Notes under the pieces: model-generated
Seen by the model: the letters and a program-made list of their open reading frames with translations, nothing else
Database searches by the model: none
Told to the model about the DNA's origin: nothing
Assembly (NCBI GenBank): GCA_046074525.1
Contig: JBJTOK010000071.1
Location: 1 to 64,000 of the forward strand
Direction: 5' to 3'
Source of the DNA: JAHEZL01 sp046074525
GTDB taxonomy: Bacteria > Bacteroidota > Bacteroidia > Flavobacteriales_C > GCA-002722245
Length of the DNA: 64,000 nt
Made by a program: the position numbers and the translations under genes
Shown: positions 8,367-16,416 of the stretch, piece after piece
Position numbering within the stretch: the stretch's first letter is position 1
How the letters are laid out: every line of letters begins with the position of its first letter

Positions 8367-10268
8367 TTGGAAAACATTAAGACCCTAGTTTACGATGACG
8401 CCCTGGCGGGCTCAAAATTCGTAGCCGAAAAAATCCGTGCTTTAATCGAAGAAAGAAACAAGAAAAAGCAAAAAACCGTGTTGGGTCTCGCCACCGGTAC
8501 CACACCAATTAAATTGTATGAAGAGCTCATCAGAATGCACAAGGAGGAGGGGTTGAGCTTTGAGAATGTAATTACCTTCAACCTCGATGAATACTATCCG
8601 ATGCAGCCTGCGGCCATCCAGAGCTACCATCGCTTCATGCACGAAAACCTGTTTAACCACATCGATATCAAAAAAGAAAATATTCACATTCCGGATGGAA
8701 CGGTGGCCATTAAAGATGTGGAAGAATATTCTAGTAAATACGAAGCTGCTATCGATAAGGCGGGAGGAATTGATATTCAGTTGCTCGGTATCGGTCGCAC
8801 GGGGCATATCGGTTTCAACGAACCGGGATCAGCCGTACAGTCAAAAACAAGATTGGTGACCCTCGACAGGATTACGCGCCGTGATGCAGCTTCTGATTTC
8901 TTCAGTGAGGAAAACGTACCAAGAACAGCCATCACCATGGGGGTTGGAAGTATTTTCAAGGCCCGCACAGTGTATCTGATGGCCTGGGGAATTGGCAAGG
9001 CTTCTATCATTGCAAGAACGGTAGAGGGAGAAATCTCACATCAGGTTCCTGCTACCTACCTGCAAAATCACCCGGATACTACCTTCGTTATTGATAAACC
9101 CGCTTCTGATGAACTGGCAAGAAACAAAACACCATGGTTGGTGGGGTCTTGCGACTGGACAGAAGAGCTGACCTACAACGCGGTAATCTGGCTGGCACTG
9201 CACCTGAAAAAACCAATTTTGAAACTCACCGATGAGGATTACAACAAATTCAGTATGGGAGACCTGGTTTCTAAAGCAGGTTCGGCATACGAGATCAATA
9301 TCAAGGTTTTTGAAAGATTGAAATACACTATTACAGGATGGCCTGGAGGAAAGCCTGGCACCGAAGGACAAAACCGTCCGGAGCGTCCTTCACCCCAATA
9401 CAAGCGCGCCATCATTTTCTCTCCACACCCTGATGATGACGTAATTTCAATGGGTGGTACTTTCATCCGTTTGGTGGATCAGGGACATGAAGTTCACGTG
9501 GCTTACCAGGTTTCCGGTAATATCGCGGTACATGATGATGATGTGATCTGCTACGCTGACTTTATGCAGGAAGCTGCCGAAATCATTGGTATGCCGAAAG
9601 ACAAAGCTGAAGAGTTTTACAACAAGGTAAAAACCTTATTCAATAAAAAAGAGATTGGTGCTGATGACGCCGCTTATGTTCGTCAGATGAAAGGCGCTAT
9701 CAGAAGAATGGAGGCTAAAGCTGGTTGCCGTTATTGCGGTATTCCTGATGAGAATGCGCACTTCATGAACCTGCCTTTCTATGAAACCGGAAAGGTGAAG
9801 AAAAACGGCATCGGAGAAGAGGACATCAAGATCACTATGGATCTGATCCGCAAAATCCAACCACACCAGATTTACCTCGCAGGTGACCTTGCGGATCCAC
9901 ATGGAACGCACAAGGTTTGTCTCGATATTATCATTGAATCAGTAAACCGACTCAAAGGAGAGAAATTCATGCAGGATTGTTATGTGTGGATGTACCGTGG
10001 TGCATGGCATGAGTGGCCAATCCATGAAATCCACATGGCAGTGCCGCTGAGTCCGCTGGAAGTAACACGTAAGAAAATGGCAATCTTCAAGCACCAGTCG
10101 CAAAAAGATGTTCCTGTTTTCCCAGGTAACGACAGCCGTGAATTCTGGCAACGTGCGAAAGAAAGAAACGAAGAGACTGCTCACTTGTACGATGTTCTTG
10201 GCTTGCCGGAATATGAAGCTATGGAAGCTTTCAGAAGATGGAATTTCCAGGCGGGTGAAGTATTGTAA
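8367..10268 (+). CDS. nagB: Glucosamine-6-phosphate deaminase / PIG-L deacetylase fusion
   Basis: 633 residues. Residues 1-270 are a NagB domain, which turns glucosamine-6-phosphate into fructose-6-phosphate and ammonia. FNLDEYYPM supplies the catalytic Asp. GIGRTGHIGFNEPGS starts at residue 141, and here T145 stands where E. coli NagB has D141, while H147 and E152 are kept. Residues ~345-633 are a PIG-L/LmbE zinc deacetylase domain with SPHPDDD at 352-358. The fusion is common in Bacteroidota and could link deacetylation and deamination of GlcNAc derivatives. The TTG start is the only plausible one: an in-frame stop lies at 8352 and the domain begins at once. Placement after the chitinase operon fits chitin catabolism. 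Confidence 0.88.
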   Translation: MENIKTLVYDDALAGSKFVAEKIRALIEERNKKKQKTVLGLATGTTPIKLYEELIRMHKEEGLSFENVITFNLDEYYPMQPAAIQSYHRFMHENLFNHIDIKKENIHIPDGTVAIKDVEEYSSKYEAAIDKAGGIDIQLLGIGRTGHIGFNEPGSAVQSKTRLVTLDRITRRDAASDFFSEENVPRTAITMGVGSIFKARTVYLMAWGIGKASIIARTVEGEISHQVPATYLQNHPDTTFVIDKPASDELARNKTPWLVGSCDWTEELTYNAVIWLALHLKKPILKLTDEDYNKFSMGDLVSKAGSAYEINIKVFERLKYTITGWPGGKPGTEGQNRPERPSPQYKRAIIFSPHPDDDVISMGGTFIRLVDQGHEVHVAYQVSGNIAVHDDDVICYADFMQEAAEIIGMPKDKAEEFYNKVKTLFNKKEIGADDAAYVRQMKGAIRRMEAKAGCRYCGIPDENAHFMNLPFYETGKVKKNGIGEEDIKITMDLIRKIQPHQIYLAGDLADPHGTHKVCLDIIIESVNRLKGEKFMQDCYVWMYRGAWHEWPIHEIHMAVPLSPLEVTRKKMAIFKHQSQKDVPVFPGNDSREFWQRAKERNEETAHLYDVLGLPEYEAMEAFRRWNFQAGEVL

Positions 10269-10280
10269 TCTTCTTAAGTT

Positions 10281-10322
10281 GAAAACAAAAAAGCCAGCAA
10301 TTTTGCTGGCTTTTTTGTTTTC
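10281..10322. terminator. Bidirectional terminator between nagB and msrBA
   Basis: A 20-bp perfect stem with core AAGCCAGCAA / TTGCTGGCTT and a two-base centre (10301-10302) is flanked by A and T runs. It can therefore terminate both converging genes. An outer CTTAAG pair extends it. Confidence 0.9.
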
Positions 10323-10385
10323 AATTACTTAAGATTATCTCAATACTCACTCTCCAACTCACACTGAAATTAGAGAGTTGTTGAC

Positions 10386-11354
10386 TTAAAACCTCTTTGT
10401 ATACCTGTGGCAATAGGGTGTATGTCCATTCCCTTCATAGTAATCCTGATGATAAGCCTCGGCCACATAAAACTCAGTAGCAGGAGTAATTTCTGTTACT
10501 ACATTATAACTTTTCAATTTAAGCGTCTCTACAAGTTCCTCTGCGATTTTCTTTTGCTCATCACTGGTATAGAAAACTCCTGAACGGTATTGGTTGCCAA
10601 GGTCCGGACCTTGCCCGTTAGCCTGCGTAGGATCATGTATTTCAAAGAAGGTCATTGCCAATTCACGAAAACTGGTTTTTGAAGGGTCGAAAATCACTCT
10701 TACCGCTTCGGCGTGTCCGGTTCTCCCGGTACACACTTCTTTGTATCCAGGATTTTTAACATGTCCGCCGATATATCCCGATTCTGCTGTGATAACGCCA
10801 TCGATTCTCCCCAGATAATATTCCACACCCCAAAAACAACCTCCAGCAAAAATAGCAGTGTCGGTTTTTGCAGCATTCGATTGTGGTTCAAAATTGAGGG
10901 AGATAGAATTTACGCAGTGGCGTGTATTCTTCTCGGTGAATCCTTCACCCCGGAAAACATGTCCTAGATGCCCGCCGCAATTGGCGCATACAATTTCAGT
11001 TCTTCTTCCGTCGATATCCGGAACTTCTTTTACTGCACCTTTAATAGCATCATCAAAGCTTGGCCATCCGCAGCCGCTGTTGAATTTGTCGGAAGATTCA
11101 TACAAAGGAGCGTTGCAGCGTTTGCAGAGGTATTGTCCTGAATCCTTCGATAAATAATATTTTCCTGTGAAGGGAGCTTCAGTACCTTTGTTAATGATGA
11201 CGTATTCTTCTTCGCGACTCAGTTCGTTGTATTTTTCTTTTTTGTTGTCGTCCTTGTTATCGTTGGTTTTCATAGCGTTTTGGTTTTGTGCGCAACTTTG
11301 CATGATCAGCAAAGTGAGCAGTGATAAAACTAGGGTTATGCTTTTAGTATTCAT
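10386..11354 (-). CDS. msrBA: MsrB-MsrA methionine sulfoxide reductase lipoprotein
   Basis: A bifunctional repair enzyme reducing both R- and S-methionine sulfoxide in proteins. Lipobox LIMQSC places Cys21 as the lipid anchor, so it should act in the periplasm. The MsrB domain comes first: zinc ligands C77, C80, C123 and C126, and catalytic C147 in RHCVNS. MsrA follows, with GGCFWG and catalytic C173. The order is reversed relative to the MsrA-MsrB fusion of Neisseria and is common in Bacteroidota. Product is 322 residues. It is divergent from the ABC importer genes and shares a 75-base gap with them. Confidence 0.92.
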   Translation of the reverse strand: MNTKSITLVLSLLTLLIMQSCAQNQNAMKTNDNKDDNKKEKYNELSREEEYVIINKGTEAPFTGKYYLSKDSGQYLCKRCNAPLYESSDKFNSGCGWPSFDDAIKGAVKEVPDIDGRRTEIVCANCGGHLGHVFRGEGFTEKNTRHCVNSISLNFEPQSNAAKTDTAIFAGGCFWGVEYYLGRIDGVITAESGYIGGHVKNPGYKEVCTGRTGHAEAVRVIFDPSKTSFRELAMTFFEIHDPTQANGQGPDLGNQYRSGVFYTSDEQKKIAEELVETLKLKSYNVVTEITPATEFYVAEAYHQDYYEGNGHTPYCHRYTKRF

Positions 11355-11429
11355 AAGATCAGAGATTAAATTTATGAATTAGTCGGCGCTATTTTTAATT
11401 CCTTACATAACTTGGATTAAATTAGCCGG

Positions 11430-12437
11430 ATGAAGGTTTGGTTTTATTGTATTTTAACAATTGTACTGATCGCATCCTGCAGTGCTCCTGTTACAGAAAA
11501 AACGCAGGGGACAGTGTCGCTCACTAAATATGCTGTGGGTTTCCGTTTGTATGACCGTGTTGATTCTATAGAGCTGTCGATTGATGGTCAGCATTTCACT
11601 TTCGCCAAAGCCACAAAAAACAACTTTATTATTTCCAGCTCAACGCAGCTTACTTTTTTGAAGGAGTTGGGAGAATTGAAAAATATTATCGGACTGATTG
11701 ATGCCAATATTTTCCTTGACACAGCTTTGCACAAGGAAAAGCTGCTGGATTTCAAAAGCGCGGCTGCTCCTGATTGGGAGGCCTTGTTCAAATACAACAA
11801 AAGCATTGTGTTGGGCTATAAACATTTTTCCCTGCATAAGGGAAGTGCGAATCATATGGATCTCACAGTGGTGCCTGTCAATGAATATTTGGAAGAGCAT
11901 CCGCTTGGAAAAGCAGAGTGGATAAAGGTTTTGGGTGCGCTCTCTGGAAAATACGAACAGGCCGATTCTCTTTTTACATTAATTGAACAGCGCTACAATG
12001 CAGTGAAGGCTACTGCAAAACCTAATGGTGCGAAGGTAATTGCTGGCGAGTATTACCGTGATTCCTGGTCGGTACCGGGTTCGGCAAGCTATGTTGCTCT
12101 TATGGTAAAAGATGCAGGAGGCGAGTATCTGGTAAAAAATTCAGAATCGACTTTGCCAATGAACCGCGAAGCTTTTGCTGTATTATTGAAGGAAGCGGTA
12201 TACTGGAGAAAATTAACACCAATGGACTGGCGTGCGACAGAGCTTACGAGAGCAGAGGTGCAAGTGCAATTCGATGTGTATCCTACACAGCTCAAGGGTA
12301 TTTTATATTGCGATGTCAACCAGAATGCCTATTTTGAAAATGCTTTGCTGCATCCCGATCTGGAATTGGAAGATATGATCAGCGCGCTGAATGGTGGAGA
12401 AGGAAAACATTTTTACCGCGTGATAAAAGTTGACTAG
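11430..12437 (+). CDS. ABC importer substrate-binding lipoprotein (BtuF/FecB-like)
   Basis: 335 residues. The lipoprotein signal ends at LIASC (Cys17), so the protein is anchored facing the periplasm. The fold is that of class III periplasmic binding proteins for iron-siderophores, haem or cobalamin: two lobes joined by a helix, with conserved stretches such as NEYLEEHPLGKAEWIKVLG and YYRDSWSVPGSASY. It overlaps the permease gene by 8 bases. No TonB-dependent receptor or cobalamin riboswitch is nearby, so the ligand cannot be settled from the sequence. Confidence 0.82.
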   Translation: MKVWFYCILTIVLIASCSAPVTEKTQGTVSLTKYAVGFRLYDRVDSIELSIDGQHFTFAKATKNNFIISSSTQLTFLKELGELKNIIGLIDANIFLDTALHKEKLLDFKSAAAPDWEALFKYNKSIVLGYKHFSLHKGSANHMDLTVVPVNEYLEEHPLGKAEWIKVLGALSGKYEQADSLFTLIEQRYNAVKATAKPNGAKVIAGEYYRDSWSVPGSASYVALMVKDAGGEYLVKNSESTLPMNREAFAVLLKEAVYWRKLTPMDWRATELTRAEVQVQFDVYPTQLKGILYCDVNQNAYFENALLHPDLELEDMISALNGGEGKHFYRVIKVD

Positions 12438-13443
12438 CATACAAAAGATATTGTTCCGTGAGCGTCGGAAGTTCCGCTTCTGGTTGGTGGTATTGCTGCT
12501 GCTCATTGTTGTGCTTTCTGTCCTCGAATTGAGTTTGGGCAGCGCCGGCGTTTCTTTTTTAGAGCTCTTCGGTGCTGAAGATGAATACTCGAAATTTGTA
12601 TTGCATCAAATACGCATTCCGCGATTACTCACGGCTTTGCTGATTGGTGCAGCCTTGTCTTTTTCGGGTTTGGTGTTGCAAACTGTTTTTCGAAATCCGC
12701 TGGTGGGCCCTTCGGTACTGGGGATTTCGTCGGGAGCTAGTTTGGGTGTGGCACTGGTCACCATGTCGGGATTGACCCCCTTTGGAAGTGAGACTCCGAA
12801 GGTAGCGGCAGCCATCATTTTTTCAATGGCTGTGTTACTGCTGCTGTTCTCTATTGCCGGCAGATTCCGGGATAATGCATCGGTGCTTATTGTAGGAATG
12901 CTCATCAGTTATCTGGCGGGAGCCATAGTGGATATTGTTGTTTTTTTTAGTGATAATGATGCGTTGAAAGAATATACTTTGTGGGGAATGGGTAGTTTTT
13001 CAAGTATGGATTATCCTAAAATACTGGTGGTATCTGTGTTGCTTCTGTTGGCTTATGTCATTGTATACAGCAATCGGCATATCATGAATTTGTACCTCGT
13101 GGGCGAACTCGATGAGGTGAATGAGAAAAAGAAAAAACGACTCATTTTTTTGTTGATTGTGGTGGCGGGAGTGATCACTGCTTTTGTGACCGCTTTTTGC
13201 GGACCGATTGCTTTTATTGGTATAGCCATTCCTAATCTGATGCGCTTTGTACTGAAGATATCCGATCATAAATATTTGCTCCCGGGAACAGTGGTGCTGG
13301 GAGCTGCAGTGGCGGTGCTGTGCGATTTGCTGTCGGCTATGCCCTGGTCGGATCACGCTTTGCCTGTCAACGCCGTTACTTCACTGTTCGGTATCCCGAT
13401 TATTGTTTTCATGATCTTTAAATCACGTTATAAAGGTCTATGA
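12430..13443 (+). CDS. FecCD/BtuC-family ABC transporter permease
   Basis: 337 residues with about ten hydrophobic segments, matching the BtuC/FecCD permease family. Recognisable parts are RIPRLLTALLIGAALSFSG, the NPLVGPSVLGISSGAS region and the C-terminal FCGPIAFIGIAIPNLMR loop that contacts the ATPase. It would form the inner-membrane channel for the upstream binding protein. The TTG at 12430 is used as start and overlaps the previous stop; a later TTG at 12450 is an alternative. It overlaps the ATPase gene by four bases (ATGA), a sign of coupled translation. Confidence 0.9.
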   Translation: MTSIQKILFRERRKFRFWLVVLLLLIVVLSVLELSLGSAGVSFLELFGAEDEYSKFVLHQIRIPRLLTALLIGAALSFSGLVLQTVFRNPLVGPSVLGISSGASLGVALVTMSGLTPFGSETPKVAAAIIFSMAVLLLLFSIAGRFRDNASVLIVGMLISYLAGAIVDIVVFFSDNDALKEYTLWGMGSFSSMDYPKILVVSVLLLLAYVIVYSNRHIMNLYLVGELDEVNEKKKKRLIFLLIVVAGVITAFVTAFCGPIAFIGIAIPNLMRFVLKISDHKYLLPGTVVLGAAVAVLCDLLSAMPWSDHALPVNAVTSLFGIPIIVFMIFKSRYKGL

Positions 13444-14096
13444 GTTTATCCGGCGAAAATATCGTTTTCGGTTATGGAGCAAAAGGTCTCACAATGCCCT
13501 TTAGCTTTGCTGTTCCGTCAGGAAGCGTAGTGGCTTTAACGGGATTGAATGGCAGTGGTAAAACCACTTTCTTTAAGACATTGATGGGCGGACTCCCTTT
13601 GTTGCAGGGCGCTGTGAGCTGGGAGGGGAGAGATATGAAATCCTGGACTTTTGCCGAGCGCCATAAAGTTTTTGCCTGGTTGCCGGCCCGTAAAGTCATT
13701 GAAGAGCAATTGAAGGTGTTTGAGCTGCTCACTTTTTCGGCTTCTACGGATGTGTTTAAAGAAGTTGAACTTTCGCAAATCGATGAAGTGATTCGCCTTA
13801 TGGGCATTGAGCCTCTGCTTGAGATGCCTTATCATCAGCTCAGCGAAGGACAAAAAAAGAAGGTGGAAATAGCGGCTTTACTCATGAAACAAGCTTCAGT
13901 ACTACTGCTGGATGAACCTTCTGTTTTTCTCGATAAATCCAATCAGGCTGAATTGATACAAGTCATCAGGCAGTTGAGCAAAGAGAAAGGAAAAACCATT
14001 TTTATCAGTTCTCATAACTTCGCTTTTCTGAAGGCTTGTGCCGATGTTTACTGGGAAATATCAGAGGGAAAGGTTTCGGTGAACGCTGATCTCTAG
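13440..14096 (+). CDS. ABC transporter ATP-binding protein (BtuD/FecE-like)
   Basis: 218 residues with Walker A GLNGSGKTT (residues 35-43), signature LSEGQKKKVEIAALL, Walker B LLLDEPSVFLD and a switch His in ISSHN. This is the motor of the three-gene importer starting at 11430. It is somewhat shorter than E. coli BtuD (249). The signature has Glu at the third position (LSEGQ instead of LSGGQ), which is common in this subfamily. Confidence 0.9.
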   Translation: MSLSGENIVFGYGAKGLTMPFSFAVPSGSVVALTGLNGSGKTTFFKTLMGGLPLLQGAVSWEGRDMKSWTFAERHKVFAWLPARKVIEEQLKVFELLTFSASTDVFKEVELSQIDEVIRLMGIEPLLEMPYHQLSEGQKKKVEIAALLMKQASVLLLDEPSVFLDKSNQAELIQVIRQLSKEKGKTIFISSHNFAFLKACADVYWEISEGKVSVNADL

Positions 14097-14111
14097 TCGT
14101 TGTCCCAATGG

Positions 14112-14130
14112 CAATTGTCGAAAACAATTG
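14112..14130 (+). terminator. Weak hairpin after the ABC importer operon
   Basis: CAATTGT pairs with ACAATTG around CGAAA. The downstream sequence is only moderately T-rich (ATTATTGTT), so termination would be inefficient. Confidence 0.3.
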
Positions 14131-14158
14131 ATTATTGTTAAAAAAAAGTGTTTCCAGA

Positions 14159-14191
14159 TTTGACTCAGGGATGAATAAATCTTTATCTTGC
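14159..14191 (+). promoter_or_regulatory. Promoter for the STAS-like/esterase genes
   Basis: TTTG (14159-14162), 21 bases, then TATCTTGC (14184-14191), one base short of the TAnnTTTG consensus. The start site would be near 14197, about 14 nt before the GTG codon. The same TATCTTGC form precedes selO. Confidence 0.5.
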
Positions 14192-14210
14192 GTTAACGTA
14201 AATTAACATT

Positions 14211-14585
14211 GTGATAAAGACTACAACAAGTTCTATAGAAGTAGATTCTATGGGGGTTATTGAAAACACTTTTAAAACCCGCTCGGCCTTCAAGCCTGCG
14301 TACGTTTTAGAGCAAGCCAATACCATCCGTCAGCTGTTGAATGGCAAAAAAGCCCTCATCATTGTTAATGTATTGAAAGTCGACCAGATTAAATTCGTTC
14401 ACTACTCCCGCTTATTAGAGGAAAATAATCTTGAAAATGCTACGGCTATGGCCTTTCTCGTGAATTCTGTTTTTCAAAAGAAGGCCTTTAATATATGGTA
14501 TGGCATGAAGAAGAAAAACTGTCCTGTAATGGCATTTACCAATAAAGAAGAAGCTCTTGTGTGGCTAAAGTCTCATGCTGAATAA
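14211..14585 (+). CDS. Small STAS/SpoIIAA-like protein
   Basis: 124 residues, cytosolic, with no signal or membrane segment. The alternation of short strands and helices (KKALIIVNVLKV, then AMAFLVNSVFQK and CPVMAFTNKEEALVWLKSH) resembles SpoIIAA/STAS-like proteins of Bacteroidota, where the last helix follows a phrase such as FTNKEEALVWL. The start is a GTG at 14211: an in-frame stop lies at 14199 and the nearest ATG (14250) would trim 13 residues. It overlaps the esterase gene by 11 bases. The role is unknown; the family assignment is tentative. Confidence 0.55.
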   Translation: MIKTTTSSIEVDSMGVIENTFKTRSAFKPAYVLEQANTIRQLLNGKKALIIVNVLKVDQIKFVHYSRLLEENNLENATAMAFLVNSVFQKKAFNIWYGMKKKNCPVMAFTNKEEALVWLKSHAE

Positions 14586-15384
14586 ATTCCTTTTTTCCAT
14601 CCTGTTTTTTCTTTCCCTGACTTCTTTTGCGGCTACAGTTGAAGAGCAGGTCCTGAAAAGTTCTGCATTAGGAAAGGACGCGGCTGTGAGTATTGTGTTG
14701 CCCGATGGTTATGCAACGGCAGATTCCTTGCCAGTACTCTTTTTGCTGCATGGTTACGGTGGCGATAATCATAGTTATATTGCTAAGTTGAAATCACTGT
14801 TTTCTGTTGTGGATACCCTGGATATCGTTGTTGTATGCGTCAATGGTGAAAATTCTTGGTACATGGACAGTCCGGTGAAAAAGGAATCTCGTTACGAATC
14901 ATACATTATCAAGGAGCTGATACCTTTTATCAACAAGAAATACAAAGTATTTAAAGCAGGAAGCAACAGGGGAATTGCAGGTTTGAGCATGGGTGGTTTC
15001 GGGTCGCTGTACCTTAGTTTGCGCAATCCAGGTTATTTCGGTTATGTAGGCAGTACCAGTGGAGGGATGGATATTCTTCCTTTTCCGAACAACTGGGAAT
15101 TGCCGCTGTTGCTGGGACCTTCTTCCCAGGCTGAAGTGTGGAAAGCGCATTCACCTTACTATATGCTGGATAAAGCCAATCCGAAACAAATCCGTTTCAA
15201 GCTGGTGTTGGATTGCGGCAGTGAGGATTTCTTTTTCGAAGTGAATAACAATTTTGACCGTAAGCTCACCACTCGCGGCATTCCTCACGAATACTTTGTG
15301 TCGAAAGGTGCTCACGACTGGGACTACTGGGGAGCAAGCATTCCCGTGCATTTAAACAAGTTTTGCGAAAGCGTGAAGAAATAA
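14575..15384 (+). CDS. Secreted esterase D-type alpha/beta hydrolase
   Basis: 269 residues with a signal peptide (residues 1-20, cleaved after SFAA or nearby). The esterase family PF00756 fold shows LFLLHGYGGD for the oxyanion loop, the nucleophile elbow GLSMGG with Ser138, an acid in LDCGSEDFF and His in KGAHDWDYW. Related enzymes include S-formylglutathione hydrolases and feruloyl/acetyl xylan esterases. The exported form suggests hydrolysis of ester-linked groups in the periplasm or on polysaccharides. The start overlaps the preceding gene. The substrate cannot be named. Confidence 0.85.
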   Translation: MLNKFLFSILFFLSLTSFAATVEEQVLKSSALGKDAAVSIVLPDGYATADSLPVLFLLHGYGGDNHSYIAKLKSLFSVVDTLDIVVVCVNGENSWYMDSPVKKESRYESYIIKELIPFINKKYKVFKAGSNRGIAGLSMGGFGSLYLSLRNPGYFGYVGSTSGGMDILPFPNNWELPLLLGPSSQAEVWKAHSPYYMLDKANPKQIRFKLVLDCGSEDFFFEVNNNFDRKLTTRGIPHEYFVSKGAHDWDYWGASIPVHLNKFCESVKK

Positions 15385-15411
15385 TGCGAAAACCTGTTGC
15401 GTTGTCCCTGC

Positions 15412-16350
15412 ATGAATAAGCTGTTGATCTTATTGATGATTTTTTCGGGTGCTGTTTTCGGACAGTCGGATTCTCTTTTCTTTTATTACAAAACGCTTAA
15501 CGATACTGAGGAAAGGTTGCTGGAATACAGGGATTCTGATAACGACTTAAAACTGAAAATACAGCAGTTGGCGCTGGTGAATGCGAGTCGGCAAAAATAT
15601 AAAGCTCCTCCTGTACAGCTGGATATCCTGGCTTCGCGTGCGGCCAATAAAATGTGTAAGGAAGCTGCGCTCAATAATTTCACCGGTCACTACAACATGG
15701 CAGGTGAAAAGCCTTACCACCGTTATGCCTTTGCAGGCGGGAAAGATCATGTTTCGGAAAACGCTTCAGGCTACTGGAACAGCGGTGGAATCAATACCAG
15801 CAACGCCAATATTCTTTCTTTGATGAAAGAGATGCATGCTTCCTTTATGGATGAGAGGGCGCCCAACGACGGACACAAACAGAACTGCATTGAAGCAATT
15901 CATAATTATGTCGGATTGGGGTTTTATGCTCAGGGAATACAGTTTCGTTATTATGAAGAATTTATCGACAGGTACTACACTTTTGTGAGTGTTCCCGACA
16001 CGGTGAAGGCGAGAAAGGAGTTTACCATAAAGTTGAAACCACAGGAAGGAAAGTACTTTTACTGCCTCTTTGCTTATTACGAAAAGCCTTTAAAACCAAT
16101 TACTCCCGCTGCCATTCAAAGGCAGGGTTCTTATACTGATTATGGTTCTCAGATGCCGATTAGTTTGTGGCCTGAGGATATGGCTAAGTTACGCAAAGGA
16201 GATACTTATGAGATTTCTTTAAAATTCACGAAGCCGGGCGTTTACTATTTGCATATTTATCAGGATAGCAAGGAGCATGTTAAAGCACCGAGAAGATCAA
16301 GCAGCAAGGGAAAACTGCAGGCAAGCGGGGTGGTGATTGTAGTGCAGTGA
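15412..16350 (+). CDS. Secreted CAP-domain (SCP/PR-1-like) protein
   Basis: 312 residues from the ATG at 15412. A TTG five codons upstream is possible, but it would put RCPC before the signal peptide. Residues 1-18 form the signal peptide (MIFSGAVFGQ). Residues ~40-190 carry a CAP domain: NASRQKYKAPPVQLD, then NFTGHYNMAGEKPYHRY, SENASGY and HKQNCIEAIHNYVGLGFY, holding the His and Glu residues of the CAP cavity. The C-terminal 120 residues are a beta-rich module of unknown type. Function of bacterial CAP proteins is poorly known. Confidence 0.78.
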   Translation: MNKLLILLMIFSGAVFGQSDSLFFYYKTLNDTEERLLEYRDSDNDLKLKIQQLALVNASRQKYKAPPVQLDILASRAANKMCKEAALNNFTGHYNMAGEKPYHRYAFAGGKDHVSENASGYWNSGGINTSNANILSLMKEMHASFMDERAPNDGHKQNCIEAIHNYVGLGFYAQGIQFRYYEEFIDRYYTFVSVPDTVKARKEFTIKLKPQEGKYFYCLFAYYEKPLKPITPAAIQRQGSYTDYGSQMPISLWPEDMAKLRKGDTYEISLKFTKPGVYYLHIYQDSKEHVKAPRRSSSKGKLQASGVVIVVQ

Positions 16351-16416
16351 ATCAAGGTTCAGAAAAGAGAAAAATGCATACTTTTTTTCTTACTTTAGCT
16401 CCCTCAATTTTCAATT

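Noticed and set aside
8367..10268. NagB/PIG-L fusion considered as two genes joined by sequencing error
   Set aside because: The frame is continuous without disturbed codons at the junction (~340), and this fusion is known in Bacteroidota.
11355..11429. Cobalamin riboswitch upstream of the ABC importer
   Set aside because: The gap is only 75 bases and is divergent. It is too short for a B12 riboswitch, and no B12-box-like sequence was found.
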